Positions 10,630-22,004 of a DNA stretch of 64,000 nt are shown here, piece by piece. A program made the position numbers and the translations under genes. The stretch is from Gautieria morchelliformis (taxonomy: Eukaryota; Basidiomycota; Agaricomycetes; Gomphales; Gomphaceae), in NCBI GenBank assembly GCA_015179125.1, contig WHVA01000183.1, positions 1 through 64,000 on the forward strand, written 5' to 3'. Position 1 is the stretch's first letter; each line of letters opens with the position of its first letter. The notes beneath the pieces are model-generated. The model made no database searches. It saw nothing but the letters and a program-made list of their open reading frames with translations, and had not been told where the DNA came from.

Positions 10630-10760
10630 TACATGCTAACACTCATACCATATTCCCATACACATATCTGTAGGAGCATAGTCATAATATTCAACCAAAC
10701 TTCATGGTACACTTGTAGTGAAAACAGCTACTGGTACAAGGATAGGGCAGACATGTACAT

Positions 10761-11950
10761 CTACAAGTACCTTGAGTGTGTCATCCAACCTTGACAGTGG
10801 TCAGGTGATATTGAAGACATAGCAGTGTGAAGGAATAATAAGATATCCATCTCATCTTTGCGATCTACCGCTTGCCGAAATTCAGCACCATGGCGGCGAA
10901 GGTATGCTTTCAGGTAAGAAAAGGCCTCCTCGATTGGGTTCATGTCGGGGGAGTATGGCGGTAAGTAGTAGAGGCGCACACCACTACATGACAGATATTT
11001 TTGAGATTACTCGGGAGATTTGTTGGGATCACTTACTGTTGTTGGCAGATTGTAGCAACCTCAGGACCATGGTGAATGGCGCAGTTGTCCATCACCAAGA
11101 CACTGCGTGGCTGGGGCCATGGGTTCATATATGGCATCAGGTTCCTGATGAACTTCAAGAAGGCATCGGCATCATATGCTCCCTCACGTATATCGGAATA
11201 TATTATCCCCTCCTCACAGAGGGCAGGTAGAAGCGAGTACCTACACTGATATAAATATTAGAAGAAAGTAAAAGATGAAAGTAGACATACCCCGTCCCAT
11301 GCACAAACCTAGCCTTTGATCTTGCTCTTTTCCCTTCCTGCACCCATCCGTTCAGGCGATACGTGGTGCGGCAATCGATCCGGCTCTGGTCAATGAAAAC
11401 AAGGCGGCTGGGGCTTTCGTGACCAATTCGGAAGCGGAAAGCCTTTCTGAGGTTTTCATTTTGCTCCGGAGCAACCCTTGACAGCTAATGAGGGAGTAAA
11501 TAGATTGAAGAACGATAGAAAAAAAAAGACATACTCGTTTCCATGTGAGCCCGAGTTCTGTCATTGTATCCCAGAGAGTACTAATTCCAACAGTTATTCC
11601 ATGTAAATGCTGCATTACCCCCTGTATTTCGTCAAGATAGAGGTCCGGGACCTGCTGTACAAGCTGAACTAGGAACTAGGAACGAAACCAGATAAGAGTC
11701 AGTGTTATCTGGGATCATCAAGGCTCACTGCTTACCTGCATTTACTCCGGAGCCATTATTCTTCTCCTTTTACCCTTCTTTCCAGGTTCTGGTGGAATAA
11801 CCTCACCGGTAGTGCGCCATAGTTGCAGAATACGTTCAACAACGCGTTGCGACATGTTGAGATCCAGTGCGATATCAGCGATTTTCTTTTTGCGAGTATA
11901 CCTCTGGTATATAACACGTTTTCTTAGATCCTCTGAGTATGTTTGTCATT
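10761..11950 (-). pseudogene. Tc1/mariner-type (IS630-like) DDE transposase, multi-exon, probably decayed
   Basis: Read right to left, a helix-turn-helix part (KKKIADIALDLNMSQRVVE) near 11870 is followed by IPPEPGKKGKRRR. Then come the catalytic blocks LVFIDQSRIDCR (first Asp), VLVMDNCAIHHGPEVA (second Asp) and LPPYSPDMNPIEEAFSYLK (Glu). These are textbook Tc1/mariner DDE_3 motifs. Small introns separate the blocks; for example GTAAGT..TAG between CQQ and HGVRLYYLPPYSPDMNP. A stop lies between the HTH linker (MAPE) and the next block, and I cannot place a good start codon, so activity is doubtful. Terminal inverted repeats were not found. Confidence 0.8.
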
Positions 11951-12749
11951 GTCATAGATGTTCTGGGAGATATCTAGGCATCGATGGCACAAGTTATGTA
12001 CAACAACGCGTGTCACGTGACCTGGTCGTGCATGATGTCACAACATCATGCCGGCAAGACTTGCAGATGAAGCAATATACTGTCACATCCATGTAATTAG
12101 AGTATATATAGACATTATATTATATTTAAGTCCTTAAAGCTGATGTTTTGGCCATGTAGAAGGCTGAAAAGGCTGAGAGCAGGCAAACAGACATGCACCT
12201 CTCCCCCTTTCCATAACCAGCTGATTACCAGCTTGTTTTCTGTGTCAAACATTTATACATGTACATTAATATAATCTGAGTAAGTTATAGCCCTTATTGA
12301 GAGAATTTGAGGGCATAATGATGCATATAAGCGAAATTATTCAAATATTAAATAACTCATAATAAGCCATGTTCATTATATGTGATTGTAGCTACTACAC
12401 AGTATATAATGTTCACCAAGTTCCACCTCTTAATCGTCAGTGGTTGGAGAGATACAGCTCAATATGTTTCGGCGGCACCGGGCGGCATGGATTTCAGACT
12501 CCGCCTTGTGTACCCGAAATAGCTGTAATGCCAGCCTGACCATCGGTGGTTCCTAAACCATTGTCGACTTGGTTGATATTTTCCAATCCACGTGTTTCTA
12601 CTCCAAGATTGACTCAGAAATATTTGTAAACTGGCCGGGTGCAGCGGAGGAAAGGTGTGGCGGGTGCTAGAGCTTAGAGGGTTATACGCTGTTCATCAGG
12701 AAAAGCGGTTACGGCGCTAAAACTGTACACAGTGAGCAATCAAAATCTA

Positions 12750-12917
12750 TACAGTCTATATTGTTCTATAATATATATATACTGTGCATACTGTATATAC
12801 TGTATATGCTGGCCTAGTCCAGTATATGCTGAATGTACCATATATACAGTATGTACAGTCAGTATATACAGTATGTACAGTATATAATAGTATATCCATA
12901 GAACAATATAGACTGTA
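12750..12917. mobile_element. Small palindromic MITE, probably Tc1/mariner-derived
   Basis: The 168-bp element has 20-bp perfect terminal inverted repeats TACAGTCTATATTGTTCTAT, and its middle is TACTGTATA-like microsatellite. It is flanked by CTA on both sides. If the TIR is taken to start CAGTC, the target duplication is TA, as for Tc1/mariner elements, whose ends often begin CAGT. Confidence 0.75.
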
Positions 12918-12934
12918 CTAGCACTGAGCAGGCC

Positions 12935-13234
12935 ATGGATCAATCTCCTCAAACTTTATGCAGCATTGCAAACTCTATAGAACTTGGCAAGGGTATTTGT
13001 ATAGAACATGTATCTATACTATGTCCTTCAGTTGAACCATCTATCAATTATCCTAACAAGAAAAGGGACAGAGGAGCCACCTGGGGCATCCAAATGCCTG
13101 AAATCAGGAAGTGGTTCACTGTACTACTAGTAGGCTGTTTTTACCATGCAATATCTTACTACACAGGTCATTTTTATTCCCACAAAAAATTGGGCAACAT
13201 TGGATTATATTTATCAAGAATTAAGAGCTATTGA
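12935..13234 (+). other. Unrecognised reading frame
   Basis: An ATG-started frame of 99 codons (MDQSPQTLCSIANSIELG..) just right of the MITE. The middle, PSINYPNKKRDRGATWG, looks like ordinary protein, but I cannot name it. It could be an exon or a relic. Confidence 0.2.
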
Positions 13235-13489
13235 ACCATCCCTAGAAGATGGTATTGGAGTGATTCACATCCTGAACTCATTCCATTTCATACTCAGTGA
13301 TTGTATATATTTTGATTGCTTGCTATGTACAGTTTTAGCACCGTAACTGCTTTGCCTAATGTGTGCATTGTAGTACTGTCTTCCTTGGCCCTTGCAAGGG
13401 TGGATTTGGGGTCCAAGAGGGTCCAGTCCATGCAGTCTCAGAACTTGTTTACCTACTTGAGCCAGGATTCACCTAGTGCAGCTTGAAGA

Positions 13490-13600
13490 CCATCTGCAGG
13501 TGTTGTCCGGAGTTGGCAGGCCCAAGGGGGCCGCTCCAAGGGCCATGATCATCATGTGTGTTGGAATAAAATGAGCCACCTTGCTTACCGAGAAAGCTTC
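13490..13600 (-). pseudogene. Gypsy integrase core fragment
   Basis: The minus strand reads VSKVAHFIPTHMMIMALGAA, matching the integrase of the gypsy element at 4680-4740 ([20 protein letters not shown]). Only about 30 codons are left. Confidence 0.6.
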
Positions 13601-13764
13601 TTCTGGAGTTTCTAGCACTGGTGGACGTAAGTGGAACACCCACTGAACTGTGGAAGAAATACAGATATCTATTGTTGATATGACCATACATTTCAGAACT
13701 GATATGTAAGAGTACCCTAGTATCTGATACGTGAAGAAAAACATTTACCATACAGTGTACACCC

Positions 13765-14484
13765 TTACCACACTGTCTGATATGTAAGTTGATCATGAAA
13801 CAAATTGATGAAAAACCTGTCATACTTCTCCAAACATGTGTACCCATCAAAGTCCAACTGTCCTACATCACCTTGTGGATACCGTGGAACAAGGAGGCAT
13901 GGTTGTACAATCCATTCAATCCCGCCTTGTTCTCCCCATTCTTGTCTCACTGCCTTTTTACCTCAAACATGTCAATATATTTGGTGGCTCTGGAAGTGGC
14001 TTGGAGAACCATTCGACATATGCAAATAGTTTGGGTACCGGAAGTCCTCCAGGCAACTCCTTTTTCTTGCCTGTAACATCCTTTGAGGCTGAAAATATCA
14101 GCCTCACTTGTGCTATGCCAAGTCCTATAAAAATGAGTGTAAGAAATGATTGAAAACATTTAAATAAATAACATATCTTTACTGGCCAATCCTACTTGTT
14201 CAGTTCCATTCTCACCATGTGGATCAAGAAGCACAGTGTCAAGACAAGCTATATTACTCTTTCCAGTTTTGAGTCTGGCAAGAAGTGCTTATCTCCACAG
14301 TACTGTCAAAAACTCCAACCACTGGTAAGGCTATGGATATTTGAGTCCAGACTGCTATATTCTGCCAAATGTCTGGTAATGGTGTAGTTTGAAGCAACTG
14401 ATTAAGGGGTTGAATTGTAATATCAGGCCTTTTCTGCTTAAGCAGGTGTAAATATGCATATTTACCTGTATTGCCATGAGGCAA
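13765..14484 (-). pseudogene. Unrecognised decayed minus-strand gene
   Basis: Several minus-strand frames follow each other: one ending near 14254 with LPDIWQNIAVWTQISIALPV, and one at 13765-13950 with CLVPRYPQGDVGQLDFDGYTC-like sequence. The composition and order suggest one broken protein-coding gene, but stops and frame changes interrupt it. The family is not recognised. Confidence 0.25.
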
Positions 14485-14487
14485 TAC

Positions 14488-15168
14488 TGTTACGTATCGA
14501 GATTTCCACTAAGTCGGAACTGGAAAGGACAGCGGCTTCAACTTATAGGTTGCGCCCCCAATGAACTATCGTCCTAGGTATTTCGGAAATGAGTCGGAAG
14601 TTGGAAAGTACTGAGCCAAAGGTTTGGTCGGAACTTGAGGCGGAACTGAGGCGGAAAGCGGAAGACGGAGAGACTGAGATCTTGCTAGACTCGCTGTGCT
14701 AAGAACTGGAGATGGAGCGAAGGAAATCAAGTATCGAAGGTGATTATCTGATTGCAGAATAACAGACATACATGAGGGGGTTTTTATACAAAACGCAGAG
14801 CAACAAGCAATGGTGTTGTACTAAGCAAATTCCGGAGGAAGCGGAAGTCGAGTACAATGTGTGGGAACTAACTAATTGGGAACAATGGGACTACAAGGGG
14901 GTTCAGGGTAAGGTAGAACAATGGCAAAGAACAAGGGGTCGGGAAAACATATCTGACAACGAACTACAAGGGTGACCGGATATATGGTTTTGATGGATGG
15001 CGAGGTGGGTCCGGTGGGTCTGAGTAATAGAGTCGAAAGAACAAGGGAAATGTACAAGGGGCGGAATGTCGGAAATGTCAGAGGGGCGGAACGTTGTGCG
15101 GAACTATTGGAGGGGCAGAAGGAGTGGCGGAACTGAGGGTCGGAAGTCGGAAATGAACGGTCGTAACA
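14488..15168 (+). repeat. Solo LTR-A with 5-bp target duplication AATAC
   Basis: A complete 681-bp LTR runs from TGTTACGTATC to TCGTAACA. AATAC lies directly on both sides (14483-14487 and 15169-15173). It carries many CGGAA pentamers. No internal region is present, so it arose by LTR-LTR recombination. Confidence 0.95.
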
Positions 15169-15580
15169 AATACATAATACTCGGTAGCTTAGATAGCGCC
15201 AGTGGGTCCTTGCAGACCCACTGTATAGTTCTTGCGTGGGAACCCTCTGGGTTCCCCAGCTTAACCTTACTTGTAAACCATCACTACATTGTATTATAAT
15301 CACCACAGATTGGTCGAGTTCTGCTGCCTTGTGATAACACATGTATTAAGCCACACATCTTACACTTTTTTGAACTTCCAGCAACTGTTTGCCTAGCAAA
15401 CAGTTGAAAAGTGGTTCCTGCAGCATCTTAGACAAGATTTCTGTGCTGATAATTAGAAAATCATCAGAAATGAATGTAGTACAGCATACTGCATTTGACT
15501 GTGTGCCTGCGACCTGCTCATTTGAAGGAAGCAATCAAGTAGTCCGTGCAACAAAACCCTGGTGCAGCCTAGTGATACCA
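15169..15580. other. Stretch without recognised gene
   Basis: Right of the solo LTR there is unassigned sequence. It contains two short hairpins, GTGGGTCCTTGCAGACCCAC (15199-15218) and GGAACCCTCTGGGTTCC (15239-15255). I see no credible reading frame. Confidence 0.4.
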
Positions 15581-16230
15581 TGGCTGATGCTACCTTAGGC
15601 TCAGAGCCAAGGAAGTAGAAGACAGTGAAGTCATAGACCCCGATGCACACATCCTGGCACCAGGGGATGTAGACACCTTCGACCACATGTCACCAAGCGT
15701 GGATGAAGCAGATGAACAGGATGGGGACAAGTCACGATCCCCATCCTGCTCTTTCCCGCCTCTTGACAAGGGCAAAGGTCAAACCACCTTGAAGCAACAA
15801 GGAAGGCTCGGCATCTGACTGGATGTTGCGACAAGTAAAGAACTGTGACATAGCCCCTCAGCCAAAAGATCAGATAACCGCTGTTCCTCCAAAGGAACAA
15901 CGTCAAAAATGATGAGCACCTGAAGACAGCCAGGACTCAGAATACTCAAGCTTGAGTCAAAAGAGCTCAAAGACAAACACCGCTGATGAAACAATGGTAG
16001 CAGTGCGGCTGAATAACCAGCTGCACGAAGCAACCCAGTGAATTGGACACACTGATGTGAGGAACGCGCAGATAGGCCGTGAGCTGGAAAACATGGCAGA
16101 TGGAATTGCCGGCATAGTCACGATGGCATGTAGACTGGCAAAGTCACTTGTGGATCTATGGGCCTTGCTGACCGAGTCCCGCATGGACGTGTGCCAGAGC
16201 AATACAGAGATTGCTGGGGTAAGAGCAACA
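15580..16230 (+). pseudogene. Gypsy (family G2) gag N-terminal region, decayed
   Basis: From ATGGCTGATGCT at 15579 the sequence can be followed through several stops and frameshifts. It leads to VRNAQIGRELENMADGIAG and DLWALLTESRMDVCQ, a coiled-coil segment of the kind found before the capsid of these elements. It leads into an inverted segment at about 16230 and then the recognisable capsid core at 16700-17361. Confidence 0.5.
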
Positions 16231-16690
16231 CTACAGGCTCTCGTTCCTGCTGTTCGTTCAGCAGCTGGGTGGCCTGCGTTTGATTCACCGCCTCTTCAGC
16301 GTGCTGCTTGTGCAGCTCCAGGGCACATGTATGGCGATGGGCGGCTTGCGCCTCTTTCCATTGCCAGTGTTCCACCTCGAGCTCCAGGCTCACGGCCGTG
16401 TCTTTGGAGTCAATCTCTGAGGCCACCTGCTCGCAGATCGCCTGTTGGATGGTTTTTCCATCCTTCGCTGGGGTCGTGTACCACTTGGTTCCTCAGCTCA
16501 TTTCTGAACCGTATGTCCTGCACGGACAGGATGGTCAGCAGCGGCATTCGTCGCCAGTCATGCACCTCGCGCTGCTCCTCAGCTGCGCTTTCATGCCCAC
16601 TGTCTGTCGGTTGGTGCAAGCCTCGATGGCAGCGGCGTTTGTTCTTGTCCTCGTTCAGGAAGCCAGACAGGCACACACTGCTCTTTCGGG
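16230..16690 (-). pseudogene. Inverted piece of coiled-coil gag sequence
   Basis: The minus strand is open over EHWQWKEAQAAHRHTCALEL and EEAVNQTQATQLLNEQQERE. A second frame contains HESAAEEQREVHDWRRMP and IRFRNELRNQ. This is helical, Glu/Gln-rich sequence like the gag N-terminal region, on the strand opposite to the flanking gag. An internal inversion is the simplest reading. The part from 16490 on is repeated at 9100-9303. Confidence 0.45.
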
Positions 16691-17361
16691 CAGACTATGG
16701 GTCAGGAACACAGGATTGACAGGGGATACCCGACATCAATCCCCACACAGCAGTGATCAGATAGGTACTGCCACGCCACGTGCAGCTGTGGAGCTTCACA
16801 AAAGGTCCATAGCCTTGACTGAAGGTCAAGGCATCCCAGACCAGATCGAGGGCATGCGGGAGCCATATGACGGCGTCACATGGATGATCCGTGTAGTACT
16901 TGTGGATGCCATGGACACGGACCCAGAAAATTCCATGCTCGCGAAGGCCAGTGTAAAGCTGGCGCACCCTGAGCCATACACTGCAGGTTCAGACCTCGAA
17001 GAATTTGAGGGATTCGTAGCCGGCATCTTGAGATGGCTCAAGATGAATTGCCTATTAGGGCCAACCACCATGCAGATGCAGGTAGATTACCTGGGCACTC
17101 GGCTAACAGGTGAGGCCCAAGAATGGTTAGTCCAAAATGTTGAGCATTTTGATCGTCAGTCTGTGAATGGACCTCGGAAATGGCAATGCAAGGGTTGCAG
17201 AAGAGATTCATGCACACCCTAACATATCACCATGTGTCAAATAAGTTCAATGCAGTCGTGCAAGGCATGAGAACCATTCAGGAGATGCTGAACGAGCTGA
17301 TAAACTACTTGGCATGGATGATACAGCCGCCTGATGAATACACGCTCCGGAGACAGTTCGT
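16690..17361 (+). pseudogene. Gypsy (family G2) gag capsid core
   Basis: The translation reads VKLAHPEPYTAGSDLEEFEG, then ILRWLKMNCLLGPTTMQMQV, YLGTRLTGEAQEWLVQNVEH, and after a frameshift near 17175 MQGLQKRFMHTLTYHHVSNK and MIQPPDEYTLRRQF. This is the typical capsid of Agaricomycete Ty3/gypsy elements. The gene breaks off at TTCGT (17357-17361), where LTR-B is inserted, and resumes at 22005 with LSALHDMLHNEVLKKGYN. Confidence 0.8.
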
Positions 17362-18471
17362 TGTCATGACTCGTTTATTTCTTGTACCCAGTAACTCCAT
17401 TCTCCCTTTCATCACTCCACTTCTATGTTCGCTCCGTTCTGTCATGACCTGTCTATTTTGTAAACCCAGTAACTTCGGTACCCCACGTTTATGTTCTCCC
17501 CGTTCACTCCTCGCCGAATACGCCGAACGTTTATTCGCTTTCGGATCATTCACATGTAGCAGCGCTACCTGGACTCGATCAACGCCTCCTCCCTGACTGG
17601 ATTGTCCACCGCGGGTCCCCTCACCTCCCTGGCTCGCACCCTGTTGGATGCTCCTCTGATCGGATGGCGCAACTCATTTATTTCCTATACCCAGTTATCC
17701 CTATTACACTGGAGGCATATAAAAATTCTTTGGCCTGAAAAACTGTTCAAAAACTGTGAAGATATTCCAAATTTTTTTAGTGTTTTTAATGTAAAAAAAC
17801 TTTAACAAAATTTTGTGTTTCTGTTAGAATTTGTTGAGCAAGAAAATTGTAAAAAAGTTTAAAGTTTTTTGAAGGCTTTTTTTTTTATTTGTTTGTGAAA
17901 ACACAAAGAAATCCATAAAAACCCTGAAAAAAACTTTTGAATTTTTTTTACAATTTTCTTGCTCAACAAATTCTAATAAAAACACAAAATTTTATTATAA
18001 TTTATTTTACATAAAAAACACTAAAAATATTTTGAAAATCTTTACAGTTTTTTCAACAGTTTTTCAGGCAAGAAAACTTTTATATGCCTGCAGTGTTATC
18101 CGTTTTCCCAGTTCTCCTCTATGTTTGCATGGCTTCGCCCTCCCCTTGGGCCACGGCTCTTCGATGATCGTTCTATTTCGCCCTTTGCCACATTTCGCCG
18201 AACAATCATTCGCTGCTTGCATCATTCGCCAGCAGGCACACCCTCAAAACACGATCGATATCCCTACCCAGCATGATGGCTCGTCACTGGCTCCATCAGC
18301 TTCTCGATCCAACCCCTTTAGGTGTTCATATGAGCAGGATGCGTTCGCGGGACGTCCTACCCGTAGGTCGTGTGGGATCAACCCAGTAGACAAAGAGTCC
18401 GTGCAGGGTGGTGTATATGCCAGCCCCAAGACATGATTTCGTACATAGGGCCCTTCGCCACCTTTACTCTC
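17362..18471 (+). repeat. LTR-B, left copy, truncated
   Basis: It starts TGTCATGACTCGTTTATTTC directly after the gag break. It is the mirror image of the left-arm copy that ends at 8426. It contains the M1 MITE at 17707-18095. At 18471 it jumps to a short reversed LTR-A piece. The missing part corresponds to about 6711-7319 of the left arm. Confidence 0.7.
17707..18095. mobile_element. Foldback MITE, family M1, copy 2
   Basis: 389 bp with ends CACTGGAGGCATATAAA and TTTATATGCCTGCAGTG, flanked by TTA on both sides. It is the mirror copy of the element at 7699-8083 and sits at the same place in LTR-B, so it was inserted before the duplication. Confidence 0.85.
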
Positions 18472-18557
18472 TGTGAATCCCTTCGCACTGTCTCCTGTTC
18501 TTCACACAGGTTTTGCTAGTCTTGTCTCCCTCCGCTCTCGACCTTTGTCCTCCGACC
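18472..18557 (-). repeat. LTR-A scrap, reversed
   Basis: This is the reverse complement of about 6630-6711, including CTCCGCTCTCGACC. It shows that the right arm once carried the same LTR-A insertion as the left arm, before a deletion. Confidence 0.6.
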
Positions 18558-20205
18558 TGTCAAGATTGGTTTTTAGGCGTTAATATCGTGTATTAGTGAA
18601 CACAGCGAATGCCCAAATAATTGTGCGAATAAGTATGCCGTTCGGCAAATAGGTGAGCCAATGAATGTTCACAAGGTAAGAGGGTTGCCTGAACGGGGCT
18701 CACCCTATCTACAGTCATAGCGAAATGGCCCGTGGTGCTTGACGATGTAACGTGCAAGGTCTCACGGAAGGGCTGTCTAAGTCTTGACAATCCCTTCACC
18801 AACAGCACAGAAAGTAGTTCGAAGGCTAAGGTAACGAAGATGAAGTATGAGAACTCACCAGTGATGCCTAAGTCCTCTGCTGGTCGAAGATAGAAATCTC
18901 CAAGGGAAGGCTCAAGACGATGATCACAGCGGGGTCAAGTTTGCACAAGATGGACAACGTATGATAATTGAACTGGAGAATATACATGCGAATGTAAACT
19001 ACTTATATCGAATGCTTGCAAGGTATTAGCGAATAGGAAAGAGGCCGTCGTGAGTCAGGGTCGGATAGGGGTGCGCAGGCATGATACTAAGTAGATGGAA
19101 TAAACATACAATAGAGTGAGGGAAGAATGCGAACATGAAACGACGGAGAGTAAAAGGGGGTGAAGGCACTTATGGACAAAACCATGTCTTGGGACCCGCA
19201 TACATGCTACCCTGCATGGACTCTTCGTTTACTGGGTTGATCCCGCACGACCCATGGAAGGGACATCCTGCGAACACACTTTGGCCATACGAACACCCAA
19301 TGGGGTTGGATTATGAAGATGATGGGGTTAATGATGAACCATCATGCCGGGTGAATGGTATGATCATATTTGATGGCGTGCCTGCTGGCAAAATGCGCGA
19401 GCAGCGAATAGCGGTTCGGAGAATGGGGCGAACAGCGGGTAGAGTGTCTGAAGAATGGTAGCTGAGAAGTGAGTGTAGAGGGGTGTTGTACTAAGTAACT
19501 AGGGGAATAGACACTTGCAAGGATTCAGATCAACGCGAGAGAAACTCGATGCGCTGGGGACTCAAGCGCAGGGGGAATGACCAGCAAAATATATGGTGAT
19601 TAATTCGGGGCCGTCGTTCTGTTCTTTATACATTCGTAGCTACTGTATCTGGTGGTAGGATAGAGGGGGACATGGGTGAGGAGGAGGTCAGACGACGGTG
19701 GGCCGGGGGTAGATAATGTATGTGGAGCGTATAGGGGGTAGATCGGGAAAATGGAACTACCTACGTGTACATATTGTGGAGCAACATGGTGTGATCACAA
19801 AATGGAACAGGGTCGAGACAGGAGAAAAGGGGGGGGGAAGGATAGAACTCGATTGTCCGGCTGATCCGCGATGTATCTGCGGCGTTGTGAGCCCGTGAGA
19901 TCGCATGGGCTCGCGTGGCCCCTCGACTCAGCTCGACTCGACTGGACTCGGTGTGCGCGTGCGCGCCTCGGTGAACTCGCTTGACTCGCTGGATGGTGGA
20001 TGCTCATGGAGGGGAAGGGGTGGTAAGTGACTAGAGGGATAGAGAATGGAGAGTGGGTCATTGGGTACTTTACAGTCTGGTTTCCTAACAGAGTGGACGT
20101 GGAGGGGGAGTGGTCGGTAGGTACGGCGAACTCTGGCGAAGATGCTAGGGAGTGACAAGGGGGAACATAGAGGCAGTGCGGTAGGAGAAATAGACCGGTC
20201 ATGAC
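18558..20205 (-). repeat. LTR-B related copy, reversed and enlarged
   Basis: It begins TGTCAAGATTGGTTTTTAGG (the reverse complement of the LTR-B end) and closes TCATGACA at about 20205. The part up to ~19440 matches LTR-B well. The remainder (19460-20190) is unlike the reference copy and may be an insertion or an older variant. It contains CTCGACTC-type short repeats near 19920-19990. No coding capacity was recognised. Confidence 0.6.
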
Positions 20206-20809
20206 ACGACCCTCGACCCTTGACCTCACTCTCGACTTCTGCCTTCTCCAACATCCGCAAGTCAATTCAGAAATACCTAGGACGGTAGTTCATCAGGGGA
20301 GCAACACATAAGTTGAAGCTGTTGTCCTTTCCAGTTCCGACCTCCGGGATTTCCGATATGTAACACCAGTTCAATTATCATATGTCCATCTTGTGCAGAT
20401 TTGACCTCGCTGTGATCATCGTCTTGAGCCTTCTCCTGTAGATTTCTATCTTTGACCAGAAGAAGACTTAGGCGTCACTGGTGAGTTCTCATACTTCATC
20501 TTCATTACCGTAGCCTTCGAACTATTTTCTGTGCTGTCGGCAAAGGGCTCCGAAGGAGCCCCTTCGCCGGCGAAGGGATTGTCGCTACTTAGACAACCCT
20601 TCCATGACACCTTGCACGTTACATCGTCAAGTGCCATGGCTATTTCGCTATGACTGTAGATAGGGCGAGCTCTGTTCAGGCAGCCCTCTTATCTTGTGAA
20701 CATTTGTTGGTTCACCTATTCGCTGAATGGCATACTTATTCGCACAAGTTATTTAGGCATTCGCTGTGTTCACTAATACATGATATTAACACCTAAAAAC
20801 CACTCTTGA
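20206..20809 (+). repeat. LTR-A/LTR-B junction block, inverted duplicate of 6240-6640
   Basis: The order LTR-A start, ATGTAACACCAGTTCAATTA, LTR-B is the exact mirror of the junction at 6469. This locus therefore descends from the same nested insertion. It ends TCTTGACA at about 20809, the LTR-B terminus. Confidence 0.7.
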
Positions 20810-20976
20810 CATGTTCACTCTTTTCCGAATTCGCCGAACGGTTATTCGCTACTCGCGTCATTCGCCAGTAGCCACACCATCAAAACATGATTGACGTCCT
20901 TTACCCGGCTTGATGGTTCATCACTGGTCCCATCACCTTCTTGGCTCAAACCCCTTTGGGTGTTCCTATGGCCGGA
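20810..20976 (+). repeat. LTR-B internal fragment
   Basis: This stretch matches the central part of LTR-B (CGCCGAACGGTTATTCGC through TTGGGTGTTCCTATGG). It is cut at 20976 by the start of a complete LTR-B. Confidence 0.6.
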
Positions 20977-22004
20977 TGTCATGACTCATTTATTTCTTGT
21001 ACCCCTATCCCTATTTTCCATTTCACCACTACTCCTCTATGTTCGCTCGGCTTCGCCCTTCCCTTAGACCATGCCTCTTCTATGTTCACTCCATTCGCTC
21101 TTTGCCTCATTTGCCAAACGACCATTCGCTACTTGCATCATTCGTCAGTAGGCACACCATCAAACACAATCGACATCCTTTACCTGGCTTGATGGTTCAT
21201 CACTGGTCCCATCATCTTCTCAACTCAACCCCCTTTGGGTGTTCCTATGGTTGGAATGCATTCACGGGACATCCTACCCATAGATCGTTTGGGATCAACG
21301 CAGCAGACGAAGAGTCCGTGCAGGGTAACATGTATGCAGGTCTCAAGGCATGTTTTCATACATAGGTACCTTCGTCCTCTTTCCTCCCTGTTGTTTCACA
21401 TTCGCACTCCTCCTTATCTCTATTGTATATGTGTTTCACCTATTTGTATCCTGACAGCGCACCCCTATCCAACCCTGACTCAAGCCGGCGTCTTTCCTAT
21501 TTGCTGATATCATATGAGCATTCGCTATAAGTAGTTTACATTCACATGTATATTCCCCAGTTCAATTATCATACGTCTATCTTGTGCAAAACTTGCCCTC
21601 ACTGTGACCATCATCTTGAGCCCTCTCCTATAGATTCCTATCTTCGACCAGAGGAGGACTTAAGCACCACTGGTGAGTTTTTGTACTTCACCTTCATTAC
21701 CTTAGCCTTCGTACTATTATCAGTGCTGTCGGTGAAGGGCTCTGAAGGAGCACCTTCACTGGCGAAAGGATTGTTGCTGCTGAACAACCTTTCCATGACA
21801 CCTTGCACGATACATCGTCAGGCGTCATGGGATATTTCGCTACGACTGTAGATAGGGCAAGCCACATTCGGGCAGCCCTCTTACCTTCTGAACATTTATT
21901 GGTTCATCCTATTTGCCGGACAGCACACTTCTTCACACAAGCTATTTGGGCATTCGCTGTGTTCACTAATACATGATATTAACGCCTAAAAACCAATCTT
22001 GACA
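20977..22004 (+). repeat. LTR-B, complete reference copy (1028 bp)
   Basis: It runs from TGTCATGACTCATTTATTTC to AACCAATCTTGACA with inverted ends (TGTCATGA / TCTTGACA). The following TTCCT (22005-22009) pairs with TTCGT before the first LTR-B (17357-17361). The whole 17362-22004 block therefore looks like one original insertion with a 5-bp target duplication, later rearranged. Confidence 0.75.
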
